Positions 54,854 to 63,012 of a stretch of 64,000 nucleotides of DNA are shown here, in pieces (the stretch's first letter is position 1; every line of letters starts with the position of its first letter). This stretch comes from Promethearchaeota archaeon Loki_b31. Its GTDB lineage: Archaea; Asgardarchaeota; Lokiarchaeia; Sigyniarchaeales; SOKP01. Location: positions 1 to 64,000 of the forward strand of contig NJBI01000007.1 in assembly GCA_005222975.1 (NCBI GenBank), given 5' to 3'. Below the pieces are notes generated by a model. That model was not told the DNA's origin, ran no database searches, and saw only the letters and a list, made by a program, of their open reading frames with translations. Position numbers and translations under genes: made by a program.

Positions 54854-55404
54854 CTAATCGCCTTAACCTAAATTTTTTTAGATTTTACTTTATATAATTA
54901 TTTATTGCAAACTGATATATAAACATTGTTTTTTAGTGGGTTAATATATTTTCATAAATATTATTTTTACCTGATTATAGATTAAAGAGAAAATCACCAC
55001 TAATCTCCCGTTTTAGGCGTAAATGTAGAAGAAAACTGATAATTCTCAATTTTAATACTTTTTATGAAAATATTTTTGAAAATTTTTTAAAGTATCTGAA
55101 AATTTTTTATAAAAATTAAAAGTAAGTAAAAATAAAAAATAGATAATTTTTAAATTTGAAAAAAAAATTACATATCTTTTTTTTCACAAGAATATTTGGA
55201 AATCATTAAACGATTCTAATGTATGCGCAAAATCTTAAAAAATTAATTGAAATGCATGTATTTAATATAAAATCTCTAAAATTTAAAAAATTGTTTTCTA
55301 AAACATTAAATCTAAACCAAAAATTGGTTTTTAATTAAATTGTTACAGTGCTTTTCTATTTTTGAAAATTAGTGAAGCTAATTATTTTTAGTACAATACA
55401 AAAC
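54854..55404. other. Long AT-rich intergenic region (about 550 bp), no gene seen
   Basis: The longest gene-free stretch in the window, extremely A/T-rich with A and T homopolymers. A short inverted repeat AAACCAAAAATTGGTTT lies near 55314-55330, downstream of the convergent dehydrogenase gene, and could be a weak terminator. I see nothing identifiable as an RNA gene or origin. Confidence 0.4.
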
Positions 55405-56430
55405 TTAATACTCTTCTTCGAAACTAACAACATTAATTAACCTTTCGCGCCCCTTAGCCATACGAGTAATATTTTCTACTACTTCATTCCACCTTAATAG
55501 ATCACTGAAAGGAGAGTATCCTCTATGCGGAGATAAGATAATGTTATCAAGTGAATGAAAAGGGAATTTATATGGGCGCTTAACACCGTTTTTATCCGGA
55601 TTTGGATGATAATCGTACCAGACATCTATAGCTGCACCCGAAATTATTCTATTTTTCAAAGCATTGTAAAGATCTTTTTGGTTAATAATGTCTCCTCTCG
55701 CAACATTGACAATCAGTCCATTTGGTCCTAATAAACTTATCTCTTTGGCTTTTATTAATCCAGATGTTAAAGAAGTTACTGGAACAGCTATTATTAAAAT
55801 ATCTATTTCTTTCAAAAATTCATAAAGTTGGTTATTTTTATATCTCTTTGCTAGAGTTGGTAAATCATCCTTTTGTTTATTCCAATTATTTCTTAAGATG
55901 TGGAACTTCACATCAAAACCCGAGAGAAATCGATGTACCTTCTGATTAATCGCACCATAACCTAAAAGTCCTACTTCCCTAAATCGTAGGGGAATTGACG
56001 ACGCATCATCATCACCAGTCCGCCATCTTCCCTTTTTCATCCAATTATGATGGGGGACTGTTTTATTCATAAGAGTTAAAAGTAAAGCAACAGCATGTTG
56101 AGCGACTAAATAGGAATTTCCATGACCATTAATCAGTGATATCTTTCTTGTTTTATTTAAGCCAATAAATAAATCTAAAAGATGGCTTACACCAGCACCG
56201 GGATTAATGAATACTTTTAGATTAGTTGCGTGATTTAAAATGCTTTTCGAAGGTCTCCATCCAATTAAAACTTCCGCATCTGGAACTATTTTTTCTAAAT
56301 ATTCTTCGGAAGTGTTTTCAGGAAATATAATCTTTACATTTGAAAGGTTTTTTAAATTCTCTGTTAAGTAATTTTGAACTTCTTCAGATACACTAGAAAT
56401 AAAACAGACAGTGATATTATTTGCATTCAA
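55405..56430 (-). CDS. D-2-hydroxyacid dehydrogenase family oxidoreductase
   Basis: 341 aa, NAD(P)-dependent reductase of the D-isomer-specific 2-hydroxyacid dehydrogenase family. The Rossmann motif is VGLLGYGAINQKVHRFL, the substrate-binding Arg lies in IVNVARGDII, and the catalytic His is in ILSPHRGYSP. The catalytic Glu position appears as AAIDVWYDYHP, lacking a clear Glu. Reduces a 2-oxo acid to a D-2-hydroxy acid (or the reverse). This could supply a 2-hydroxy acid for the dehydratase system, but the genes are 40 kb apart. Confidence 0.85.
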   Translation of the reverse strand: MNANNITVCFISSVSEEVQNYLTENLKNLSNVKIIFPENTSEEYLEKIVPDAEVLIGWRPSKSILNHATNLKVFINPGAGVSHLLDLFIGLNKTRKISLINGHGNSYLVAQHAVALLLTLMNKTVPHHNWMKKGRWRTGDDDASSIPLRFREVGLLGYGAINQKVHRFLSGFDVKFHILRNNWNKQKDDLPTLAKRYKNNQLYEFLKEIDILIIAVPVTSLTSGLIKAKEISLLGPNGLIVNVARGDIINQKDLYNALKNRIISGAAIDVWYDYHPNPDKNGVKRPYKFPFHSLDNIILSPHRGYSPFSDLLRWNEVVENITRMAKGRERLINVVSFEEEY

Positions 56431-56565
56431 TTTATCTTCACATTAATCTTAAATTAATGATGTGCTATAACTACTAGTGAAATGACTATGTTTTAAATAA
56501 ATTTTTATATTCATTTCGTTGATATATTTATAAAAGAATTTAATCAAAATAGGTAAGTTTAGAAA

Positions 56566-57990
56566 TTGTCTGAAACAAAATTGTTTGAAATCTTTATAAA
56601 TAGCCTTAACTTCGATGTGAGCGAATATTTAGTCGAAGAACTCACAGAACTTCAAAAAAAAATCGTTGACGATGCAACATTCATTCTAAAAGAAAACATC
56701 GTAGGAGAAGTGAAATCATTTGGAGGTTCTGTTAAAAAAAATGAGGAAAAGTTCAAGGAATTAATGAAACAAGCTGAACTAGAACTAGAGAAAAATAAGT
56801 ACAAAGATATTAAGAAGAATTTAAAGGATTATCTTAAAAAACTACCAGAATTAATTATTAAAACCTGTATTACAATTATTCCAGTGAAAGAATTGCCATG
56901 GGGCGAAGTCGTTTTTCGAACTATTCCACGGATTACATTCGACGATAAAGTCCACCTCTTAGATAACGCAATTGCCTATTATGGTGAAATTAATTGTTTC
57001 ATTGGTAGAACAACTATCTTTGGAAAGATGAAAGATCCTTCTAATGAACCACTCTTTGCCCCTTTTATGGGAAATCTTGATTTAGGAGGATTTAAGTTAG
57101 AAGAGTCTCAAGATAAGCCTAAATCTCAAGTGTTTTCTTATGTAAACGCTATAATTAATTCATTAGATTCCGCAATAACTAAAAGCCAATTAGTTAAGTA
57201 TCACGAAGGATACCAAAGACACGGCGATCCGATTGCAGATGCACTAATGAAAGACGATGAATTGCTTAATTCCATGGGAAAAATTACTACTGCTTTAGAA
57301 TCAGAAAGAAGTAAGTCAGACATCGCAGTATGCAGCATTGCTGTTCCTTTACCCTCCGATAAAAGAAGTTTAATTATTACTACTGAAGAAGGTCAGGGAG
57401 ATAGTCGATTTGGTAATTGTTTCGAAGCTTTGTTAAAATTTTCTGCTGCGTGTTGTCAAATGCCTTCACCACGCCAAGAAGCTCCGCCTCAAACAGGTTC
57501 TACTCCTGAACAAACAGGAGGACCGATTAGAACTCCTGGAGGCCAAGAATTAAAAGTTTGGACGGCAGAAGACCTCGCTAATGAAGCTCAAAAAAGGTTA
57601 GCGGCGCAACCAAATATCCCTTCCTGGTCAGAAGAAGAATTAACCAAATTTTCTGAAAGTCGCGGATCCGGAATTCCTGAAGGCATGGAAGTTTGGAAAG
57701 AAGATGAGTTGCTGGAGTTAGCCGAAAAAAGGCGAAGCGGAGGATTGAATATACCTGAATGGCAACCCGATCAGGATATGACAGAATGTTCTAACTGTGG
57801 ATATAGTTTGAGACCTGGTTGGGCGAAATGTCCTGTTTGCGATACTCCTGTTGGAGAAAAACCTACTGAAGAAGTTAAAGAGGAAACAGAGGAAACAGAA
57901 GAGCCAGAGGAATTATCTGATGAAAATCAAAACGAAGATAAAAATCAAGAACCAGAGAGTAAGGAAGAAGAAGAAGATATTGATCTATAA
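56566..57990 (+). CDS. Uncharacterised protein with Trp-anchored repeats and a zinc ribbon
   Basis: 474 aa, unknown family. Residues 1-~310: a helical, charged N-terminus and a globular core (VKELPWGEVVFRTIPRITF, NCFEALLKFSAACCQMP). Residues 311-400: linker with four Trp at 332, 354, 377 and 399, spaced 22-23 aa, each in a [VIP]xW..[ED]-[ED]-L context (KVWTAEDL, PSWSEEEL, EVWKEDEL, PEWQPDQD). Residues ~408-435: zinc ribbon CSNCGYSLRPGWAKCPVC. The last ~35 residues are acidic. The start is TTG 56566. Followed by an Arf-like GTPase gene and a V4R gene, a trafficking-like neighbourhood. Confidence 0.7.
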   Translation: MSETKLFEIFINSLNFDVSEYLVEELTELQKKIVDDATFILKENIVGEVKSFGGSVKKNEEKFKELMKQAELELEKNKYKDIKKNLKDYLKKLPELIIKTCITIIPVKELPWGEVVFRTIPRITFDDKVHLLDNAIAYYGEINCFIGRTTIFGKMKDPSNEPLFAPFMGNLDLGGFKLEESQDKPKSQVFSYVNAIINSLDSAITKSQLVKYHEGYQRHGDPIADALMKDDELLNSMGKITTALESERSKSDIAVCSIAVPLPSDKRSLIITTEEGQGDSRFGNCFEALLKFSAACCQMPSPRQEAPPQTGSTPEQTGGPIRTPGGQELKVWTAEDLANEAQKRLAAQPNIPSWSEEELTKFSESRGSGIPEGMEVWKEDELLELAEKRRSGGLNIPEWQPDQDMTECSNCGYSLRPGWAKCPVCDTPVGEKPTEEVKEETEETEEPEELSDENQNEDKNQEPESKEEEEDIDL

Positions 57991-58165
57991 ATATCTTTTT
58001 TAAATTTTATAAATTTGTATAAAATACTTTTTTTCTGTCTATTTATTAAGGGCTCAAAAGGATAAAGTTTATAAGAAAGTATATCCACCTAATTCCAAAC
58101 TTTTTTTAAGCATTTTTTATTAACTTAATTAATTTAATCCTTAAATAAATGATTAGGAAGATTTT

Positions 58166-59209
58166 TTGCTATCTAAAATATTTTTGTTAAAACGGAAAAA
58201 TTCTCATGATCTAAACCGTTTCGATATTTATAGCTATCCAGAAGATATCGTGAAAAAAGGTAACAAAGATATCGTTTCAAAAATCATCTATGGTCACGAT
58301 CACGGCTCTCTAATAGAACCTTGTAGTGAAAGCATTAAAAAATTAGATGATTCTAATGTTATAAACAACAGTTCTAATCTGTTTGAAATTGGTAGCCCTA
58401 TTCCGCAAATTATTGGCGACCAGAACATATATACTATTTGCATTAATTCAAAAATGCTAATTGGATTAATATTTGAAAAAGAAGATAACCCTTTTGATTA
58501 CAAAGAAATTTTTGAAGATTTGTCAAATGAGTTATTAAATACGGAGAAAAGTTGCTCATTCGAAGATGAGATGGAAATTGAGAATTTTTTGATAACACTA
58601 TTCATCGATATAAAAAGATACGGAGACGAAATTCTTGAAAAAGTTACAGAAACTTCCTTCCGACCGGCAGGATTATTTACAAAAGTATTCCTATTTGGAA
58701 TTGACGAAGTAGGAAAAAGTTCCTTAACAAGGAGGTTAAAAACCGGTCAATTTAACGATAATTTTTTTACTCCAACAAGAAAGTTCAATATAGAATACCT
58801 TCAAAAAAAGGAAGGGGGGATGTCTTTGTGGGATATGCCTGGACAAGCTTTATTCAGAAAAAAATGGCTAATTGGCCTACAAGACTCAAATATCATCGTT
58901 TACATGATAGATATAGCAAATCAATTACGATTTGAGGAGTCTAAAAAAGAATTTTGGGACATTATAACGCGAAATGGTATAAAAGACATCCCACTCTTGA
59001 TTTTAGGTAATAAAGTTGATTTAATTAATAACCTTAATCACGACAAGAAAGAACCGCTTGAGAGGACAAAGAAAGAAATTATTGAATTTTTTAAGTTTGA
59101 TAAATTAGCTAATAGAAAGTGGGAATTTTTATTTACTTCTGTTAAAACTAATTATAATATTGAAAAATTAATAAATTCAATTTTCACCTTAATTTCAACT
59201 ATTAATTAA
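58166..59209 (+). CDS. Arf-like small GTPase with an N-terminal accessory domain
   Basis: 347 aa. N-terminal ~165-residue domain of unknown identity, possibly longin/roadblock-like (IYTICINSKMLIGLIFEKED is a beta-rich segment as in such domains). The G-domain from about residue 172 has G1 FGIDEVGKSSLT, switch Thr in FTPTRKFNIEYLQ, G3 WDMPGQALFR, G4 LGNKVDLIN and G5 FTSVKTN. WDMPGQ and the overall order are those of Arf/Arl/SRbeta-type GTPases. The TTG start has GGAAG upstream. Asgard genomes encode many such GTPases; the neighbouring V4R gene 136 nt downstream suggests a membrane-trafficking context. Confidence 0.85.
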   Translation: MLSKIFLLKRKNSHDLNRFDIYSYPEDIVKKGNKDIVSKIIYGHDHGSLIEPCSESIKKLDDSNVINNSSNLFEIGSPIPQIIGDQNIYTICINSKMLIGLIFEKEDNPFDYKEIFEDLSNELLNTEKSCSFEDEMEIENFLITLFIDIKRYGDEILEKVTETSFRPAGLFTKVFLFGIDEVGKSSLTRRLKTGQFNDNFFTPTRKFNIEYLQKKEGGMSLWDMPGQALFRKKWLIGLQDSNIIVYMIDIANQLRFEESKKEFWDIITRNGIKDIPLLILGNKVDLINNLNHDKKEPLERTKKEIIEFFKFDKLANRKWEFLFTSVKTNYNIEKLINSIFTLISTIN

Positions 59210-59344
59210 TAGTACTAATATAATTAATCTAATTGTATCATCAATAAATTTATAACTTAACCAAATAAATTTCTATTATATTAAATATATAAGATATTGT
59301 AATTTTAGATCTTAAATTATTGAATATATCGAGTAAGTAAAATT

Positions 59345-59941
59345 ATGTTCAAACGACTAAAAAAAGAGTTCCAAATTAATATTGAAGAAAAAGAGGGACA
59401 GTTATTTTTGGGCGAAAAAAATAAAGACATGCGCCTAGTAATGCTACGTCCAAACGAAATCATGGAATTCTGTGAATTCGCCGGATCAAATGCGGATGAC
59501 ATTCTAATTTGGACCGGAAAGACTTTAGGTAAAATATTTATAGGAAAGTTCTTCCATAATAAAGATTGGACCAACGAATTAATGGCTACTAAAAAAGAAG
59601 TAGTTTTTGGCACTCTTGAAGTATTGATGCTCATGGGATATGGTGGTTTAGCTTGTATGTTTAAAAAAGATCATGTTATTATAAACGCGTACGAATCTTT
59701 AGCCGTTCAAGAAAAAGAAAATATTATGGCGAAAAATTTGTGTCTACTTTATCTCGGAATATTCAATGGCATTTTTGAAGAGTTAGGTATCGATGTCGAT
59801 GGCAAAGAAGTAGAATGTGTTCTGACTGGGGGAAAAAAATGTTCTTTTAAATTCGATATGCTCACAGAAGAAATAGAGGCCCGCTTAGTAGATGAAGATC
59901 TTTCTGATACGAAGGTATCAGACTTTTTAACCTCTCTGTAA
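59345..59941 (+). CDS. V4R-domain protein (Bet3/TRAPP-like)
   Basis: 198 aa. The C-terminal half ends with the V4R signature VECVLTGGKKCSFKFDM (CxxxGxxxCxF). The middle contains KKEVVFGTLEVLMLMGYGG and LLYLGIFNGIFEELGID, typical V4R helices; this fold is shared with TRAPP subunit Bet3 in eukaryotes and with small-ligand sensors in bacteria. Located directly after an Arf-like GTPase, consistent with a primitive GTPase-regulator pair, but it is also compatible with a stand-alone sensor. Confidence 0.82.
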   Translation: MFKRLKKEFQINIEEKEGQLFLGEKNKDMRLVMLRPNEIMEFCEFAGSNADDILIWTGKTLGKIFIGKFFHNKDWTNELMATKKEVVFGTLEVLMLMGYGGLACMFKKDHVIINAYESLAVQEKENIMAKNLCLLYLGIFNGIFEELGIDVDGKEVECVLTGGKKCSFKFDMLTEEIEARLVDEDLSDTKVSDFLTSL

Positions 59942-60201
59942 TAAAATAACTTTTTAACCTCAATTACTTTCCTTATTTGAAACGAATTAACTCACTAAAT
60001 GGAATTTCACACTAATTTTTTGAAATTAATTAACCAATTTCTATTTTACAATCTTCTAAATACCTTTAAATTCACTAAATTATTCTCTCAATAGAAAATA
60101 TAAATTTTAAAATAATATCAAATATAATTCTAGATATCATTAGAATAAGTAATAATTATTCAAAAAAAAAAAAAAAAAACTTGCAAAAATAAGTGAAAAA
60201 T
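59942..60201. other. AT-rich leader region of cdhA including an 18-A homopolymer
   Basis: About 260 bases without a gene. Includes TACCTTTAAATTCAC (60060-60074, promoter-like) and A18 at 60162-60179, 23 nt before the CdhA start. Such runs are error-prone in sequencing and assembly. Confidence 0.4.
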
Positions 60202-62553
60202 ATGAGTAGGAAAGGCGCAAAATTAAAGATTGATAGCTACTCAGGTCCATTCGGGCAAATCAAAGGATTTGAATTGACTACGGGCAGAGTATCTTACGGT
60301 GATGAGACAGAGTGGGAGCCAGAAGGCCCTCATATGAAGCCCCACATTCCCACGCTTAGAAGCTGGTTCTTTAAACTTATGGAAAGGTATAAACCTTTTT
60401 ATATGCCGATTTGCGACATGTGTTGCTTATGCACATTCGGTAAGTGTAATCTTTCCAAGGGCAGAACTGGTGCGTGCGGAATCAACATGGAAGGAGCATG
60501 TGCAAAGATTGTAGAAATTGCGTGCTGCATTGGCGCTAGTTGCCATTCTGCACACGGAGACCATCTACTTCATTGGCTAAAAGAAAAGTTTGGTAACGTT
60601 CCTATAGATTTCGGGAACAATATCGCAATTGAAATGCCTATGACCCGATTAATCGTCGGAATGAAGCCAGAAACTTTAGAAGACTTAGAAGAGGCTATGA
60701 AATGGGTTCAATTTAATATTACACATCTTCTAGCATCGGGACACACAGGTCAAGAAGCTTCTTACTTAGACTACGAAGCAAAATCTTTTCTAGCTGGTCT
60801 TTGCGACCATGTAGGAATGGAAATAAGTGATGCCGTTCAAATTGCTGCTTATGGATTTCCCTGTGGAGACCCTGATGTCCCAATCGTCGAATTAGGCATG
60901 GGTACAATGGATTTCGAAAATAAGGCAACTATCTTGTTGATTGGGCACAATGTAGCTCCAGGGATTGAATTAGTTGATTATCTGAGAGAAAAAGGTTTAG
61001 AAGATAAAGTGGATGTAGGAGCAATTTGTTGCACAGCGCTCGATTTAACAAGGTATTACAGTGGTGCAAAAATAGTCGGTTCGCTTTCCCGTCAGATGCA
61101 TTACATCCGTTCGGGTTTAGCCGATGTTGTTGTTGTAGACGAACAATGCGTACATCTTCGCGCTTTTGAGCAAGCAAAACTTGTTGGCGCTCCCTTCATT
61201 GCTACGAATGAAAAGATAATGGCAGGGTTACCGGACAGAACTGATGACCCCGCAGAAGAAATTATTGACGATTTAGTTAGTGGTAAAGCGGATGGCGTAT
61301 TAATTTTAGACCCAATAAAGGCAGGAAAAGTTATTGCTGAAGTTGCAGTTAAAATAAAGCCTATAAGAAATGGTAGAAGCGCGGTTCCAGACGAAGACGG
61401 TTGTATAACTATGGCGATGAATTGCAATGGGTGCGGTAACTGTCAACGAAATTGTCCCAACGATTTACCCATAGTAGAAGGCGTACGATTAGCTAAAGAA
61501 GGAGATTTTTCTGTATTAGCAGAGCAATGTTATGATGCATGCTTGGATTGTGGCCGATGCGAGGCTGACTGTATGAAAAACGTATCACCTCTCACTCTTA
61601 TAATGTATGCTGGACGGGATAGAATCAGAAATGAGAAATACAATTGTCGATCTGGGAGAGGACCGATTCAAGATACTGAAATCCGTAATGTTGGTGCTCC
61701 AATAGTGCTTGGTGAAATTCCCGGAATCGTTGCTATTATTGGTTGTGCAAATTACGGTAAAGAAATTCAGGAATTGTATTTGCTTGCTGAAGAATTCTGT
61801 GTGAGGAACTATATAGTAGTTGTTTCTGGGTGTGCTGCGATGGACATAGGGCTCGTTAAAAACGAAGAAGGCCAAACTTTATATGACAGATTCCCAGGCG
61901 ATTTCGATCGTGGCGGTCTAGTAAACGTAGGAAGTTGCGTTTCGAACCCTCACATAACAGGAGCGACAGTTAAAGTAGCTAGTATATTCGCACGTCGTCC
62001 AATTAGAGGTAACTTTGAAGAAATTGCTGATTACGTCTTAAATAGAGTTGGAGCTGTCGGAGTAGCTTGGGGTGCAATGAGTCAGAAAGCCGCAAGTATT
62101 GCAAGTAGTGCTAATGGGATTGGAGTTCCCGCAATTGTTGGCCCTCACGCAGCGGAATATCGTCGTATGTATATAGGACGATCTGACGACGAAGATACTT
62201 GGAAAGTGTATAATGCAAGAGATGGTACTGGCGACCATTTAATTGGACCAGGACCAGAACATTTGCTCACACCAGCAGAAACCATAGAACAAGCAATTTG
62301 CTTAGTTGCAAAATTAGCGATACGACCCGCAGACAACTCAAAAGGAAGGATGATTAAACTATCTCATTGGATTGACCTTGAACGAAAATACAAGGGCGTT
62401 CAATTTCCAAACGATTTAGAAAGATTCATTCGAGTTGAAGCTGACATTCCAATTAGTATGAAAACAGAAATTCAAGAGTTTCTTAAGGCAAAAGGTTGGC
62501 AACCAAAAGAGATCATTGATCCTACCTTACTTAAGCGATTATGTAGAGAGTAA
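60202..62553 (+). CDS. cdhA: CO dehydrogenase / acetyl-CoA synthase complex alpha subunit
   Basis: Catalytic Ni-Fe carbon monoxide dehydrogenase of the archaeal ACDS complex (783 aa), interconverting CO and CO2 in the Wood-Ljungdahl pathway. Seen: N-terminal cluster B/D cysteines (CDMCCLCTFGKCNLSKGRTGACGI, in pieces), C-cluster ligand stretches GHNVAPGIEL, VGAICCTAL, VVVDEQCVHLRAF, AIIGCANYG and VNVGSCVSN, and the archaeal-type inserted ferredoxin module CNGCGNCQRNCP and CLDCGRCEADC (two 4Fe-4S sites). The ferredoxin insert distinguishes CdhA from bacterial CooS. No other ACDS subunit lies in the window. The ORF track's GTG 60193 precedes ATG 60202. Confidence 0.96.
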   Translation: MSRKGAKLKIDSYSGPFGQIKGFELTTGRVSYGDETEWEPEGPHMKPHIPTLRSWFFKLMERYKPFYMPICDMCCLCTFGKCNLSKGRTGACGINMEGACAKIVEIACCIGASCHSAHGDHLLHWLKEKFGNVPIDFGNNIAIEMPMTRLIVGMKPETLEDLEEAMKWVQFNITHLLASGHTGQEASYLDYEAKSFLAGLCDHVGMEISDAVQIAAYGFPCGDPDVPIVELGMGTMDFENKATILLIGHNVAPGIELVDYLREKGLEDKVDVGAICCTALDLTRYYSGAKIVGSLSRQMHYIRSGLADVVVVDEQCVHLRAFEQAKLVGAPFIATNEKIMAGLPDRTDDPAEEIIDDLVSGKADGVLILDPIKAGKVIAEVAVKIKPIRNGRSAVPDEDGCITMAMNCNGCGNCQRNCPNDLPIVEGVRLAKEGDFSVLAEQCYDACLDCGRCEADCMKNVSPLTLIMYAGRDRIRNEKYNCRSGRGPIQDTEIRNVGAPIVLGEIPGIVAIIGCANYGKEIQELYLLAEEFCVRNYIVVVSGCAAMDIGLVKNEEGQTLYDRFPGDFDRGGLVNVGSCVSNPHITGATVKVASIFARRPIRGNFEEIADYVLNRVGAVGVAWGAMSQKAASIASSANGIGVPAIVGPHAAEYRRMYIGRSDDEDTWKVYNARDGTGDHLIGPGPEHLLTPAETIEQAICLVAKLAIRPADNSKGRMIKLSHWIDLERKYKGVQFPNDLERFIRVEADIPISMKTEIQEFLKAKGWQPKEIIDPTLLKRLCRE

Positions 62554-62690
62554 TTGAATTTTTATTTTTTTTTATCTTTTTTTTAATTTATTAAAAATTT
62601 AGAACAAAGAATTTAAAATTACATATTAATTTTTATTGATTAATTAAATTATATATCGAATCTAATTGATTGATATCAGGCTTAAAAAAT

Positions 62691-62915
62691 ATGGTTGATA
62701 AACAGTTATTAAAACTTTCAAAATTATGCGAGCATTGGGCAAATCACAACGATTCTCATAAAGAAAGTTTTGTAAAATGGCGAGACGTCGCAAAGGAAAA
62801 AAGTCTAACTTCAGTTGTGGAAAATTTAAACAACGCGATTGAAATGATGGATAAATGCACCGAATACTTGCTTTCGGCAAAAGAGTTTATTCGCTTGAAT
62901 GGCTTGAATGAATAA
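62691..62915 (+). CDS. Small helical Cys/His protein downstream of cdhA
   Basis: 74 aa, all-helical. MVDKQLLKLSKLCEHWANHN followed by DSHKESFVKWRD contains Cys and three His (C-x-H-x3-H-x3-H), with His at i, i+4 and i+8 on the same helix face, a potential metal site. A second half, ENLNNAIEMMDKCTEYLLSAKEFI, forms another helix. It follows cdhA by 137 nt on the same strand. A metallochaperone role in Ni or Fe-S handling is possible; I do not recognise the family. ATG 62691 is preferred to the ORF track's TTG. Confidence 0.6.
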   Translation: MVDKQLLKLSKLCEHWANHNDSHKESFVKWRDVAKEKSLTSVVENLNNAIEMMDKCTEYLLSAKEFIRLNGLNE

Positions 62916-63012
62916 AGAAAAGAATTTTAAATTTCTAAATTTTTTTGTTTTAACAAACTTAAGGAATTCGGTATTTAATCGTTAGAATTATTAGAATTAA
63001 AAAGAAAAATAA

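Noticed and set aside
61101-61427. 108-aa minus-strand ORF within cdhA
   Set aside because: Antisense of a strongly conserved gene; no independent evidence.
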